This document shows positions 1 through 4,967 of a DNA stretch of 8,322 bases, in pieces (positions within the stretch are counted from its first letter, which is position 1; each line of letters begins with the position of its first letter). The stretch comes from an uncultured Collinsella sp. (lineage in GTDB: Bacteria > Actinomycetota > Coriobacteriia > Coriobacteriales > Coriobacteriaceae): contig CABUDB010000062.1 in assembly GCA_902490245.1 (NCBI GenBank), positions 1 through 8,322 of the forward strand, in the 5' to 3' direction. The position numbers and the translations under genes were made by a program. Below the pieces are notes generated by a model. The model saw nothing but the letters and a program-made list of their open reading frames with translations. It was not told the DNA's origin and made no database searches.

Positions 1-265
1 GCAGCTTCCGCCGCCAGAAGGCTTCGTCAAAGCGGTCATTGGCGGTCCGGGAGATGAGCCGCACACGGATCTTGGACTGCTGGGACAAAAAGCCTGTGCC
101 CAGATAGCGGCCCTTCCTGCTGATGACATCCACCAGCCCGCCGTTGGCCGTTTCACCTTCTATGTTCAGGATCTCCGCGTCATACACCCAGGGATGCCCC
201 TTGACGATGGCGTTTTCCGCCTTGGGAGTGACGGTATAAGTGGGATAGCCACGCTCTATTTTCAT
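1..265 (-). CDS. Class I SAM-dependent rRNA methyltransferase, RlmI/RlmK-like, N-terminal PUA part only (cut by window edge)
   Basis: I translated this by hand from the ATG at 265-263. It gives 88 codons, open to the window edge, beginning MKIERGYPTYTVTPKAENAI. The segment GHPWVYDAEI (about residues 24-33), followed by GGLVDVISRKGRYLGTGF, is the typical start of the PUA domain in the RlmI-type 23S rRNA cytosine-C5 methyltransferase family (COG1092). The Rossmann methyltransferase domain would lie beyond the left edge. The start is supported by AAGGAG (minus strand, 274-279), 8 nt upstream, and by an extended -10 promoter just before it. It is a housekeeping-type gene, divergent from the amidase gene at 405. 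The family call is from remembered motifs. Substrate specificity cannot be judged from this fragment. Confidence 0.8.
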   Translation of the reverse strand, partial: MKIERGYPTYTVTPKAENAIVKGHPWVYDAEILNIEGETANGGLVDVISRKGRYLGTGFLSQQSKIRVRLISRTANDRFDEAFWRRKL

Positions 266-299
266 AAGCTGTGCTCCTTTTAGGCTTGATTTCCGGGCC

Positions 300-308
300 A
301 GTATAGCA
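300..308 (-). promoter_or_regulatory. Extended -10 promoter for the methyltransferase gene
   Basis: On the minus strand this reads TGCTATACT, that is TGn followed by the -10 hexamer TATACT, one mismatch from TATAAT. It would start transcription about 30 nt upstream of the ATG at 265. No good -35 hexamer is seen, which fits the extended -10 type. The heptamer TTCCGGG occurs at 291-297 and again at 312-318, 21 bp apart and flanking the box. It might be an operator, but this is inference only. Confidence 0.5.
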
Positions 309-390
309 CAATTCCGGGGAAAACGCCATACTATGAAGCAGACAGAATTTCACCACAACAAAAAATGCTCTGCACATTCATCATCTGTAT

Positions 391-396
391 GGGAGG
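391..396 (+). promoter_or_regulatory. Ribosome binding site deciding the amidase start
   Basis: GGGAGG lies 8 nt upstream of the ATG at 405. The frame is also open from an ATG at 333, but the 24 extra residues are low-complexity, resemble no family N-terminus and have no Shine-Dalgarno sequence, so 405 is chosen. Confidence 0.7.
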
Positions 397-404
397 GAAC
401 TCTG

Positions 405-1148
405 ATGCCCATTGTGTTTTTAAGTCCGTCCACCCAGGACTGGAACCCCTATGTTACTGGCAGCGGCAGCGAGGAATACTGGATGAACCGGATCGTGGAC
501 GCTATGGAGCCGTATCTGCGGTCCAACGGCATCCGCTACCGCCGCAATGACCCGGACACCTCGGCGGGGGCCGCCATCCGGGAGGCCAACAGCGGCTATT
601 ATGACTTCTATCTGGCACTGCACTCCAACGCCATCGGAAACGGCTCCGCCCAGACCTCCGCCCGGGGCATTATCGCCTTTTACTATCCCGGCAGCGCCGG
701 CGGGCAGCGGGGCGCGGAGCTGATCGCCAAAAATCTGCGGGAGATCTACCCGCTGCCCGACAAGGTCACCACCCGCCCTACCACCGCACTGGGAGAGGTG
801 TCCCGGTCCCGGTTCCCGGCGGTGCTGGTGGAGATCGGCTACCATGACAACTATTCCGACGCCCTCTGGCTGGAGAGCCATGTGGAGGATGTGGCCCGGC
901 AGCTTGTCAAGGCGCTGACGGAGTATTTCGGCCTGCCCTTCATCCCGCCTATGGACCCGAAACGGGGAACGGTCCGCCTGAGCTACGGCACGCTGAATCT
1001 CCGCAGCACGCCATCCCCCGCCGGTACGGTGATCGCCAACCTGCCAAACGGCGCGGAGGTGACGGTTTACGGCGAGTGGAATGGATGGTATGTGGTGCAA
1101 TACGGAGATCAGGTGGGATACGCCGCAGCAGCCTATATCGACGTATAG
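405..1148 (+). CDS. N-acetylmuramoyl-L-alanine amidase (Amidase_3-like) with C-terminal bacterial SH3 domain
   Basis: 247 aa, complete. It is predicted to cleave the amide bond between N-acetylmuramic acid and L-alanine in peptidoglycan. Residues 1-178 are the amidase part: LALHSNA (70-76, with the zinc-ligand-type His73) and AVLVEIGYHDN (139-149, with the catalytic-type Glu143) match the conserved motifs of zinc amidases. Residues 187-247 look like a bacterial SH3 domain (RGTVRLSYGTLNLRSTPS, then GWYVVQYGDQVGYAAAAYI), which usually binds cell wall. The N-terminal DPGHGG motif that normally gives the first zinc histidine is not visible; the protein starts MPIVFLSPSTQDWNPYVTGS instead. E23 or E24 could supply the glutamate ligand. 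There is no signal peptide, so export would need a holin, mother-cell lysis or another route. I recall similar signal-less amidases from Oscillospiraceae. The stop codon sits immediately before the suspected joint. Confidence 0.85.
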   Translation: MPIVFLSPSTQDWNPYVTGSGSEEYWMNRIVDAMEPYLRSNGIRYRRNDPDTSAGAAIREANSGYYDFYLALHSNAIGNGSAQTSARGIIAFYYPGSAGGQRGAELIAKNLREIYPLPDKVTTRPTTALGEVSRSRFPAVLVEIGYHDNYSDALWLESHVEDVARQLVKALTEYFGLPFIPPMDPKRGTVRLSYGTLNLRSTPSPAGTVIANLPNGAEVTVYGEWNGWYVVQYGDQVGYAAAAYIDV

Positions 1149-2086
1149 GGAGAAAAGCGGACCGGCTGCGGCAGGCCCAGCTCAATGCAGAAGCCCAAGA
1201 CTTCCTCGAGCTTCTCGGTCGGGGCATCCTCGAGTACCAGCTGGACGATGGTGCCGAAGGCGACCTTCTCGCCGTGATACATGCTGTGGCACTCGGGCAG
1301 CATCGTCAGACCATTGTGGATGGCATGAGCAGCAGCAAGGCCCGAGCTCTCAAAGCCAATGCCCGAAAGCAGCGTATTGGCCTCGATGATGTGCTCGACG
1401 GCAGGCGTGAGCGCACCCTTCTCCAGCGCGACCTTGGCCTTGACGCCATCGGCCATGAGCGTCTCGTAGCAGAGCTTGGCGAGCGCCAGGCCGGCCATTC
1501 CGCCCTTGCCGCCGGCGCAGGTGCCGCCGTCGGCATCGTGCGTTGCCTGAGCCTCGAAATAGGTTGCGAGCGCATCGCCCATACCGGAAACCGTCAGGCG
1601 CACCGGGCTCGCCGCGATAACCGTCGTATCCATCAGGACGATATTGGGGTTTGCCTTAAGGAAGAGGTACTTGTCGAACTGGCCGTCGTCGGTGTAGAGC
1701 ACCGAAAGTGCCGAGCACGGTGCATCGGTCGAAGCGATGGTGGGGCAAATGATAACCGGAGACTCCAGGTAATAGGCGACGGCCTTCGCGGTGTCGAGGA
1801 TCTTGCCGCCACCGACGCCGACGATGATGTCGCAACCGTTGTCGCGAGCGAGCGCAACCAGGCGATCGACCTCGCCCTTGGAGCACTCGCCGTTAAAGTC
1901 CTCAAACAGCAGCTCGGCCTTAGCCTCGGCAAAGCCGCCCTCGATCTTGGCACCGACGCGCTTCTTGCCCGAAGGCGTCACGATGACGAGGGCCTTAGCG
2001 CCGAGCGGCTCGACATAGGAGCCGAGCTTGGCGAGCTCGTCCGGACCCTGGATGTACTTGCTGGGGCTATTGAAAATTGCAGCCAT
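1133..2086 (-). CDS. gldA: Glycerol dehydrogenase, C-terminally truncated at the suspected joint
   Basis: NAD-dependent oxidation of glycerol to dihydroxyacetone. 317 aa as read, against about 367 aa for E. coli GldA. The start MAAIFNSPSKYIQG aligns with the family N-terminus (E. coli MDRIIQSPGKYIQG), although the upstream Shine-Dalgarno is weak. Visible motifs are the nucleotide-binding GVGGGKILDTAKA (90-102), PTIASTDAPCSALSVLYT (115-132), and the three zinc ligands D171 (GMGDA), H254 (AAAHAIHNG) and H271 (MYHGEKVAFG), at the same numbers as in E. coli GldA. Similarity runs to IELGLP (301-306). The last ~11 residues, QPVRFSPYTSI, are not GldA-like and are encoded by the other side of the joint, with the final 16 bases overlapping the amidase gene. 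About 50-60 residues of the C-terminal helical domain are lost, so the product as read is probably not functional. The gene follows a Fe-dependent alcohol dehydrogenase gene of the same superfamily, beyond a terminator. Confidence 0.9.
   Translation of the reverse strand: MAAIFNSPSKYIQGPDELAKLGSYVEPLGAKALVIVTPSGKKRVGAKIEGGFAEAKAELLFEDFNGECSKGEVDRLVALARDNGCDIIVGVGGGKILDTAKAVAYYLESPVIICPTIASTDAPCSALSVLYTDDGQFDKYLFLKANPNIVLMDTTVIAASPVRLTVSGMGDALATYFEAQATHDADGGTCAGGKGGMAGLALAKLCYETLMADGVKAKVALEKGALTPAVEHIIEANTLLSGIGFESSGLAAAHAIHNGLTMLPECHSMYHGEKVAFGTIVQLVLEDAPTEKLEEVLGFCIELGLPQPVRFSPYTSI
1149..1168. other. Suspected chimeric joint between Bacillota-like and Coriobacteriia-like DNA
   Basis: To the left, the amidase frame ends with TAG at 1146-1148. 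To the right, GldA similarity on the minus strand starts at about 1169 (codons for GLP). The short stretch between belongs clearly to neither family. There is no terminator, no intergenic spacer, no insertion sequence end and no recognisable attachment site here. The gene content on the two sides suggests different phyla. Misassembly of mixed DNA is the simplest explanation; real recombination is the alternative. Confidence 0.65.
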
Positions 2087-2102
2087 AACTATCCCATTCT
2101 CT

Positions 2103-2143
2103 AAAAAAGAAAGGGGCTCCGTACGGATACGTGCGGAGCCCCT
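2103..2143 (-). terminator. Rho-independent terminator after the alcohol dehydrogenase gene
   Basis: Positions 2112-2121 (AGGGGCTCCG) pair perfectly with 2134-2143 (CGGAGCCCCT). The stem extends inward by four more pairs including one G-U, leaving the 4-nt loop at 2126-2129. On the minus strand the stem is followed by TTTCTTTTTTAG (2112-2101), a good U tract. It lies 21 nt after the stop of the 2165-3388 gene and ends only about 17 nt before the gldA start. It therefore terminates the upstream gene and could act as a read-through attenuator for gldA. Confidence 0.9.
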
Positions 2144-2164
2144 CGTTACGATAACAAGAGTCGA

Positions 2165-3388
2165 TTAGAAATCGATGTCGGTGTCGTAGTAGCAGGCCTT
2201 GAGGATCTTCTCGAAGTCGGCAGCCTTGGTCTCACGCGGGTTCTCGGGCGTGCAGGCGTCCTGCTCGGCGTTCGCGGCGATCTCGGGCAGCTTGGCGAGG
2301 AACTCCTCCTCGGAAACCATCTGCGGGTTCTCGGCGTCGACCTTCACGCCACCATTTGCGTAATCCTTGATGGACTGCGGGATGTTGAGCTGGTCGTTGA
2401 GGTCGCGGATCTTCTGGACGAGCGCAGCGATGAGCTCCTCGTTGGTCTCGCCGGGAAGGTGCAGGATCTCCTTGGCCACGTAAGCGTAACGCTCGGCAGC
2501 ACGGGGATCCTTAGAGTTCCACTGGATAACCTTGCCCAGGTACATGGCGTTAGCGGCACCGTGGATGATGTGGCCGTTCTCGAAGGCAGCACCGGTCTTG
2601 TGAGCCATGGAGTGAACGATGCCGAGCAGGCCCGAGGAGAAGGCGATACCGGCGATGCACTGAGCCTCATGCATGTGCTGACGGGCCTCATGGTCGCCAG
2701 CATAGGACTTGGGCAGCCACTCGACGATCTCGCGGATGCCGTGCAGAGCGTTGGCGTCGGTGAACATAGAGGCGCAGGTGGAAACGTAGGCCTCCATGCA
2801 GTGGGTCAGAGCATCCATGCCGGTGTGAGCGCACAGCTTGGCGGGCATGGTGTAGGTGAGCTCGGGGTCGACGATGGCGACATCAGGGGTGATGTTGAAG
2901 TCGGCCAGCGGGTACTTGATGCCCTTGGCGTAGTCGGTAATGACGGAGAACGCGGTGACCTCGGTAGCGGTGCCGGAGGTAGAGGAGATGGCGCAGAAAT
3001 GAGCCTTCTGACGCAGCTCGGGGAAGCTGAACGGCTGGATGATGTTATCGAAGGACTCCTCGGGATACTCGTAGAAGACCCACATGGCCTTAGCGGCATC
3101 GATGGGCGAGCCGCCACCGATGGCGATAATCCAGTCGGGCTCGAACTCGCGCATGGCCTCGGCGCCCTTCATGACCGTCTCGATGGACGGGTCGGACTCG
3201 ACGCCCTCGAACAGCTTGACCTCGAAACCGCCTTCCTTAAGGTCGTTCTCGACGTCCTGCAGGAACCCGCCGCGGCGCATAGAGCTGCCGCCAGAAACGA
3301 TGATGGCCTTCTTGCCCTTGAGGTTCTTCACCTCGTGGCGAGCGCCCTCACCAAAGTACAGATCGCGAGGATTGGTAAAACGTCCCAT
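2165..3388 (-). CDS. Iron-containing alcohol dehydrogenase (Fe-ADH, butanol-dehydrogenase-like)
   Basis: 407 aa, complete; the usual family length is about 380-400. It interconverts an alcohol and an aldehyde with NAD(P)H and is likely cytoplasmic and fermentative. The Rossmann-type part holds AIGGGSPIDAAKAM (89-102) and SSTSGTATEVTAFSVI (135-150). The metal ligands are D192 and H196 (TGMDALTHCMEAY), H259 and H273 (IVHSMAHKTGA, ENGHIIHGAANA). Their spacing matches that of E. coli FucO D196/H200/H263/H277. H263 corresponds to the extra conserved histidine of the HxMAH motif. The frame is open upstream to 3439, but the ATG at 3388 has a consensus AGGAGG 6 nt upstream and gives the family N-terminus (MGRFTNPRDLYFGEG). 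The physiological substrate cannot be told from sequence; ethanol, butanol, 1,2-propanediol and lactaldehyde are all possible. It is followed by a strong terminator, then by gldA, and preceded by a palindrome next to a TATATA box. Confidence 0.93.
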   Translation of the reverse strand: MGRFTNPRDLYFGEGARHEVKNLKGKKAIIVSGGSSMRRGGFLQDVENDLKEGGFEVKLFEGVESDPSIETVMKGAEAMREFEPDWIIAIGGGSPIDAAKAMWVFYEYPEESFDNIIQPFSFPELRQKAHFCAISSTSGTATEVTAFSVITDYAKGIKYPLADFNITPDVAIVDPELTYTMPAKLCAHTGMDALTHCMEAYVSTCASMFTDANALHGIREIVEWLPKSYAGDHEARQHMHEAQCIAGIAFSSGLLGIVHSMAHKTGAAFENGHIIHGAANAMYLGKVIQWNSKDPRAAERYAYVAKEILHLPGETNEELIAALVQKIRDLNDQLNIPQSIKDYANGGVKVDAENPQMVSEEEFLAKLPEIAANAEQDACTPENPRETKAADFEKILKACYYDTDIDF

Positions 3389-3394
3389 ACTGTG

Positions 3395-3400
3395 CCTCCT
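3395..3400 (-). promoter_or_regulatory. Ribosome binding site deciding the alcohol dehydrogenase start
   Basis: On the minus strand AGGAGG precedes the ATG at 3388-3386 with a 6-nt spacer (CACAGT). It excludes the longer in-frame start at 3439. Confidence 0.85.
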
Positions 3401-3424
3401 AAACAAGCCCCTCTTAGACTTGCG

Positions 3425-3430
3425 TATATA
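3425..3430 (-). promoter_or_regulatory. Possible -10 box for the alcohol dehydrogenase gene
   Basis: TATATA on the minus strand, 36 nt upstream of the ATG at 3388. There is no good -35 hexamer at the standard distance. An inverted repeat abuts and overlaps it, which would suit a repressor or activator site. Low-to-moderate confidence. Confidence 0.35.
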
Positions 3431-3455
3431 ACGGAGCACCCAATTGGCTCCGTTA
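3429..3455. repeat. 9-bp perfect inverted repeat, possible operator of the alcohol dehydrogenase gene
   Basis: TAACGGAGC (3429-3437) and GCTCCGTTA (3447-3455) are separated by 9 nt that contain CAATTG. The repeat lies 41-67 bp upstream of the dehydrogenase start and overlaps the presumed -10 box. It has no U tract, so it is unlikely to be a terminator. It does not match the Rex consensus (TTGTTAA-type). The regulator is unknown. Confidence 0.55.
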
Positions 3456-3574
3456 GGACCGGTTTGCGCGTTGCCGGCGATGACAATGCGCGATGTCTAA
3501 ACGTCTCAACGCTCAGACAAACACTATTTTACCGTTCTGGTTGGTCAGTTATTCACCTAAAGCCGCCAATGATG

Positions 3575-3640
3575 AAACGTTTTTTCTATCCCTGAAGATC
3601 CTTGTGCGGCATTCATACTCCCAAGCTGGGCAAACGTTTT
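3575..3640. repeat. Two copies of AAACGTTTT, 57 bp apart
   Basis: AAACGTTTT is at 3575-3583 and 3632-3640, and the core AAACGTTT is palindromic. On the minus strand both copies are preceded at short distance by GATA (GATAGAAAAAACGTTT and GATAAAACGTTT). They may be binding sites for one regulator of the divergent genes. A-T-rich octamers can also recur by chance. Confidence 0.35.
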
Positions 3641-3669
3641 ATCAAGGTTGACTACATATCCTGGGCAGG

Positions 3670-3696
3670 ACGGTGCCCCTCCAAAATATGCACCGT
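3670..3696. repeat. 7-bp inverted repeat (hairpin) upstream of the plus-strand operon
   Basis: ACGGTGC (3670-3676) pairs with GCACCGT (3690-3696), leaving a 13-nt loop. A second imperfect hairpin follows directly: GCCGC at 3699-3703 plus AAA at 3705-3707 pair with TTT and GCGGC at 3717-3724, with one bulged C. A third lies at 3803-3825: GTG and GCAC pair with GTGCCAC around a 2-nt bulge. There is no U tract after any of them. Confidence 0.4.
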
Positions 3697-3845
3697 TCGC
3701 CGCCAAAAATCGACCGTTTGCGGCACCGTGATACCACTCGGTCGTCCAGGGTGCCGACATTTGTGCGACATCCGTCTTCGTGGTGCAAAGGTGCAAGTCC
3801 AAGTGCGGCACCCCCGGTGTGCCACATGCGGGTAAACTAGAACCT

Positions 3846-3851
3846 TATATA
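3846..3851 (+). promoter_or_regulatory. Possible -10 box for the TPR/murT-gatD operon
   Basis: TATATA lies 37 nt upstream of the ATG at 3889. No recognisable -35 hexamer is seen 16-18 nt upstream. TAAACT at 3833-3838 is an alternative -10. Weak support. Confidence 0.3.
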
Positions 3852-3876
3852 GAAACATTTGAACCCTAACCGCAGC

Positions 3877-3884
3877 AAAGGAGG
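3877..3884 (+). promoter_or_regulatory. Ribosome binding site of the first TPR-like gene
   Basis: AAAGGAGG ends 4 nt before the ATG at 3889. It supports this start over the in-frame TTG at 3859. Confidence 0.8.
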
Positions 3885-3888
3885 CCCC

Positions 3889-4965
3889 ATGGCATTCGAT
3901 CCCATTCAAGAGGATTGCCATCGCCTCGTTCTTGAGGCCTTGCGCCGCGACAATATCCCGCTCACCGACGCTGCCGCCGTAGAGCGTCTGATGGAACAAT
4001 TCACCCGCAACCCCGCACCGCTCATCGTGCACGACCGCGACCGCGCCGGGCACCTCATTGCCAAGGTGGTCGAGGCCGTCGACTACCGCATTCCCTTTAT
4101 CCCTGACGATACCCAGGCAGAGCAGGAAGAGGCAGCTGCCGAGAACATGCTCCGCGAGGCAGCCGCACTCGATCCGGCCAACTGGGATGCCCAGCGCATG
4201 CTGACGGCGCTCACCGCCGAATCCAACGAGGAATACGTGCAGTATCTGGTGTCCAAGTGCGACGAGGTGGAGCACGATCTGGCGCTCAAGATCGCCTCGG
4301 CGCAGGACCCCTACGAGCGCGAGGCCGCAGGCGACCTTACGCGCCGCCCCTATCTGCGCTGGCTTGCCGCCTTGGCATCGCGCGCCCTCATTAGCGGCCG
4401 CTATCGCATGTCGCTCGAAGCCGCAAATCGCAGCTTGGACTTTGCGCCCAACGACCCCGCCGGTGTCCGCCACACCGCGATGCTCGCCATGGCAAAGCTC
4501 GAATACCCCGCCGAGGAGCTCAAGCGCTTTCGCTCCGCCCACTCCGTGCCCTATCTTGCCAACACGCCGCTGCGCCGCCGTCCCAAGGATGCAGAACGCG
4601 ACTTGGACCCGTGGACGCTCATCGCACTGATGAGCGCAGCCTGGCGCGAGCTGGACTACGAGGGCGCCGAGCACTACTTGCGCATCCTTGCGCGCTCGTG
4701 TCCGCACGCAGCCGAGGCACTCTACTTCCAAACCGAGTTTCCCGATGGCGTCTATGCCCGCGTCAACGTGGGTACAGGCTCCACCGACGAGCTCGTCCTT
4801 GCGCTGTCCGAGGCGACGCCGGTACTGCAGGAGGGCCTGGGCGCTCCCGACAACGCCAGCTTTGCCGCCTGGGTCGCCACCAACGACATCGTGCGCTCCC
4901 AGATCGACGAGCGCATCCTGCGTGCAGCCGAGCAGGGGCTTCCATTTAAGGGAGGGGACCTCTAA
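3889..4965 (+). CDS. TPR-like helical protein of unknown function, paralogue 1
   Basis: 358 aa, soluble, with no signal peptide or membrane segment. I do not recognise a named family. The sequence is mostly helical, alanine- and leucine-rich, with TPR-like segments. One is AAALDPANWDAQRMLTALTA (91-110). The clearest is GRYRMSLEAANRSLDFAPND at 170-189, continuing PAGVRHTAMLAMAKLE to 205, in the style of a TPR helix pair with its PxDPAG turn. A third is PWTLIALMSAAWRELDYEGA (241-260). There are no catalytic motifs, so a scaffold or protein-interaction role is inferred. It is clearly related to the next gene product: both share a DAQ-x-L segment, a YLxxLxxxE segment, a W-L...GRYR-type helix, LAxAxLE, and a C-terminal half with SPW/DPW, ATxxLR-like and C...GA motifs. 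It is translationally coupled to that gene and lies two genes upstream of murT-gatD. The function is unknown. Confidence 0.85.
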   Translation: MAFDPIQEDCHRLVLEALRRDNIPLTDAAAVERLMEQFTRNPAPLIVHDRDRAGHLIAKVVEAVDYRIPFIPDDTQAEQEEAAAENMLREAAALDPANWDAQRMLTALTAESNEEYVQYLVSKCDEVEHDLALKIASAQDPYEREAAGDLTRRPYLRWLAALASRALISGRYRMSLEAANRSLDFAPNDPAGVRHTAMLAMAKLEYPAEELKRFRSAHSVPYLANTPLRRRPKDAERDLDPWTLIALMSAAWRELDYEGAEHYLRILARSCPHAAEALYFQTEFPDGVYARVNVGTGSTDELVLALSEATPVLQEGLGAPDNASFAAWVATNDIVRSQIDERILRAAEQGLPFKGGDL

Positions 4966-4967
4966 TG
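4948..4967 (+). promoter_or_regulatory. Coupling region: Shine-Dalgarno plus TAATG stop/start overlap
   Basis: AAGGGAGGGG (4948-4957) lies within the end of the first TPR-like gene. The stop TAA (4963-4965) shares its last A with the ATG at 4965-4967. This arrangement favours translational coupling and matched amounts of the two proteins. Confidence 0.8.

Larger units (their letters stand above)
3389..3888. other. 500-bp divergent intergenic region without a convincing gene
   Basis: This region separates the minus-strand dehydrogenase gene from the plus-strand TPR/murT-gatD operon. Open frames of 60-84 codons exist on both strands, but none has a good Shine-Dalgarno or family-like sequence. 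Contents seen: the 9-bp inverted repeat at 3429-3455, AAACGTTTT copies at 3575-3583 and 3632-3640, and a run of small hairpins between 3669 and 3825. Direct repeats are GTGCCGACAT/GTGCGACAT at 3751-3771 and GGTGCAA twice at 3782-3796. TATATA boxes lie at both ends, about 37 bp from each start codon. Confidence 0.7.

Noticed and set aside
333..404. Longer N-terminus of the amidase from the ATG at 333
   Set aside because: The 24 extra residues are not a signal peptide and resemble no family start. The ATG at 405 has GGGAGG at good spacing.
1076..2104. Long plus-strand open frame opposite gldA (342 codons)
   Set aside because: It is an antisense shadow in GC-rich DNA. The minus strand encodes an unmistakable GldA with all metal ligands.
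3389..3439. Longer N-terminus of the iron-containing alcohol dehydrogenase from 3439
   Set aside because: AGGAGG directly precedes the ATG at 3388, and the extra residues are basic and not family-like. They also cover the promoter-like TATATA.
2459..3595. Long plus-strand open frame opposite the alcohol dehydrogenase (378 codons)
   Set aside because: It is antisense to a protein with clear family motifs and has a Gly/Asp/Val-rich shadow-type composition.
3557..3811. Small minus-strand ORF of 84 codons in the intergenic region
   Set aside because: It has no ribosome binding site and no recognisable sequence. It would read through the presumed regulatory repeats.
3669..3830. Cobalamin or other known riboswitch upstream of the operon
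   Set aside because: None of the conserved core motifs that I know, such as a B12-box-like sequence, could be found. Only generic hairpins are visible.
3602..3835. Small plus-strand ORF of 77 codons in the intergenic region
   Set aside because: It has no Shine-Dalgarno, is rich in Cys and Arg as random GC-rich frames are, and overlaps the hairpin cluster.
3652..4731. Long minus-strand open frame overlapping the first TPR-like gene
   Set aside because: The plus-strand gene has a strong Shine-Dalgarno, coupling to its neighbour and a paralogue. The minus frame has no family-like sequence.
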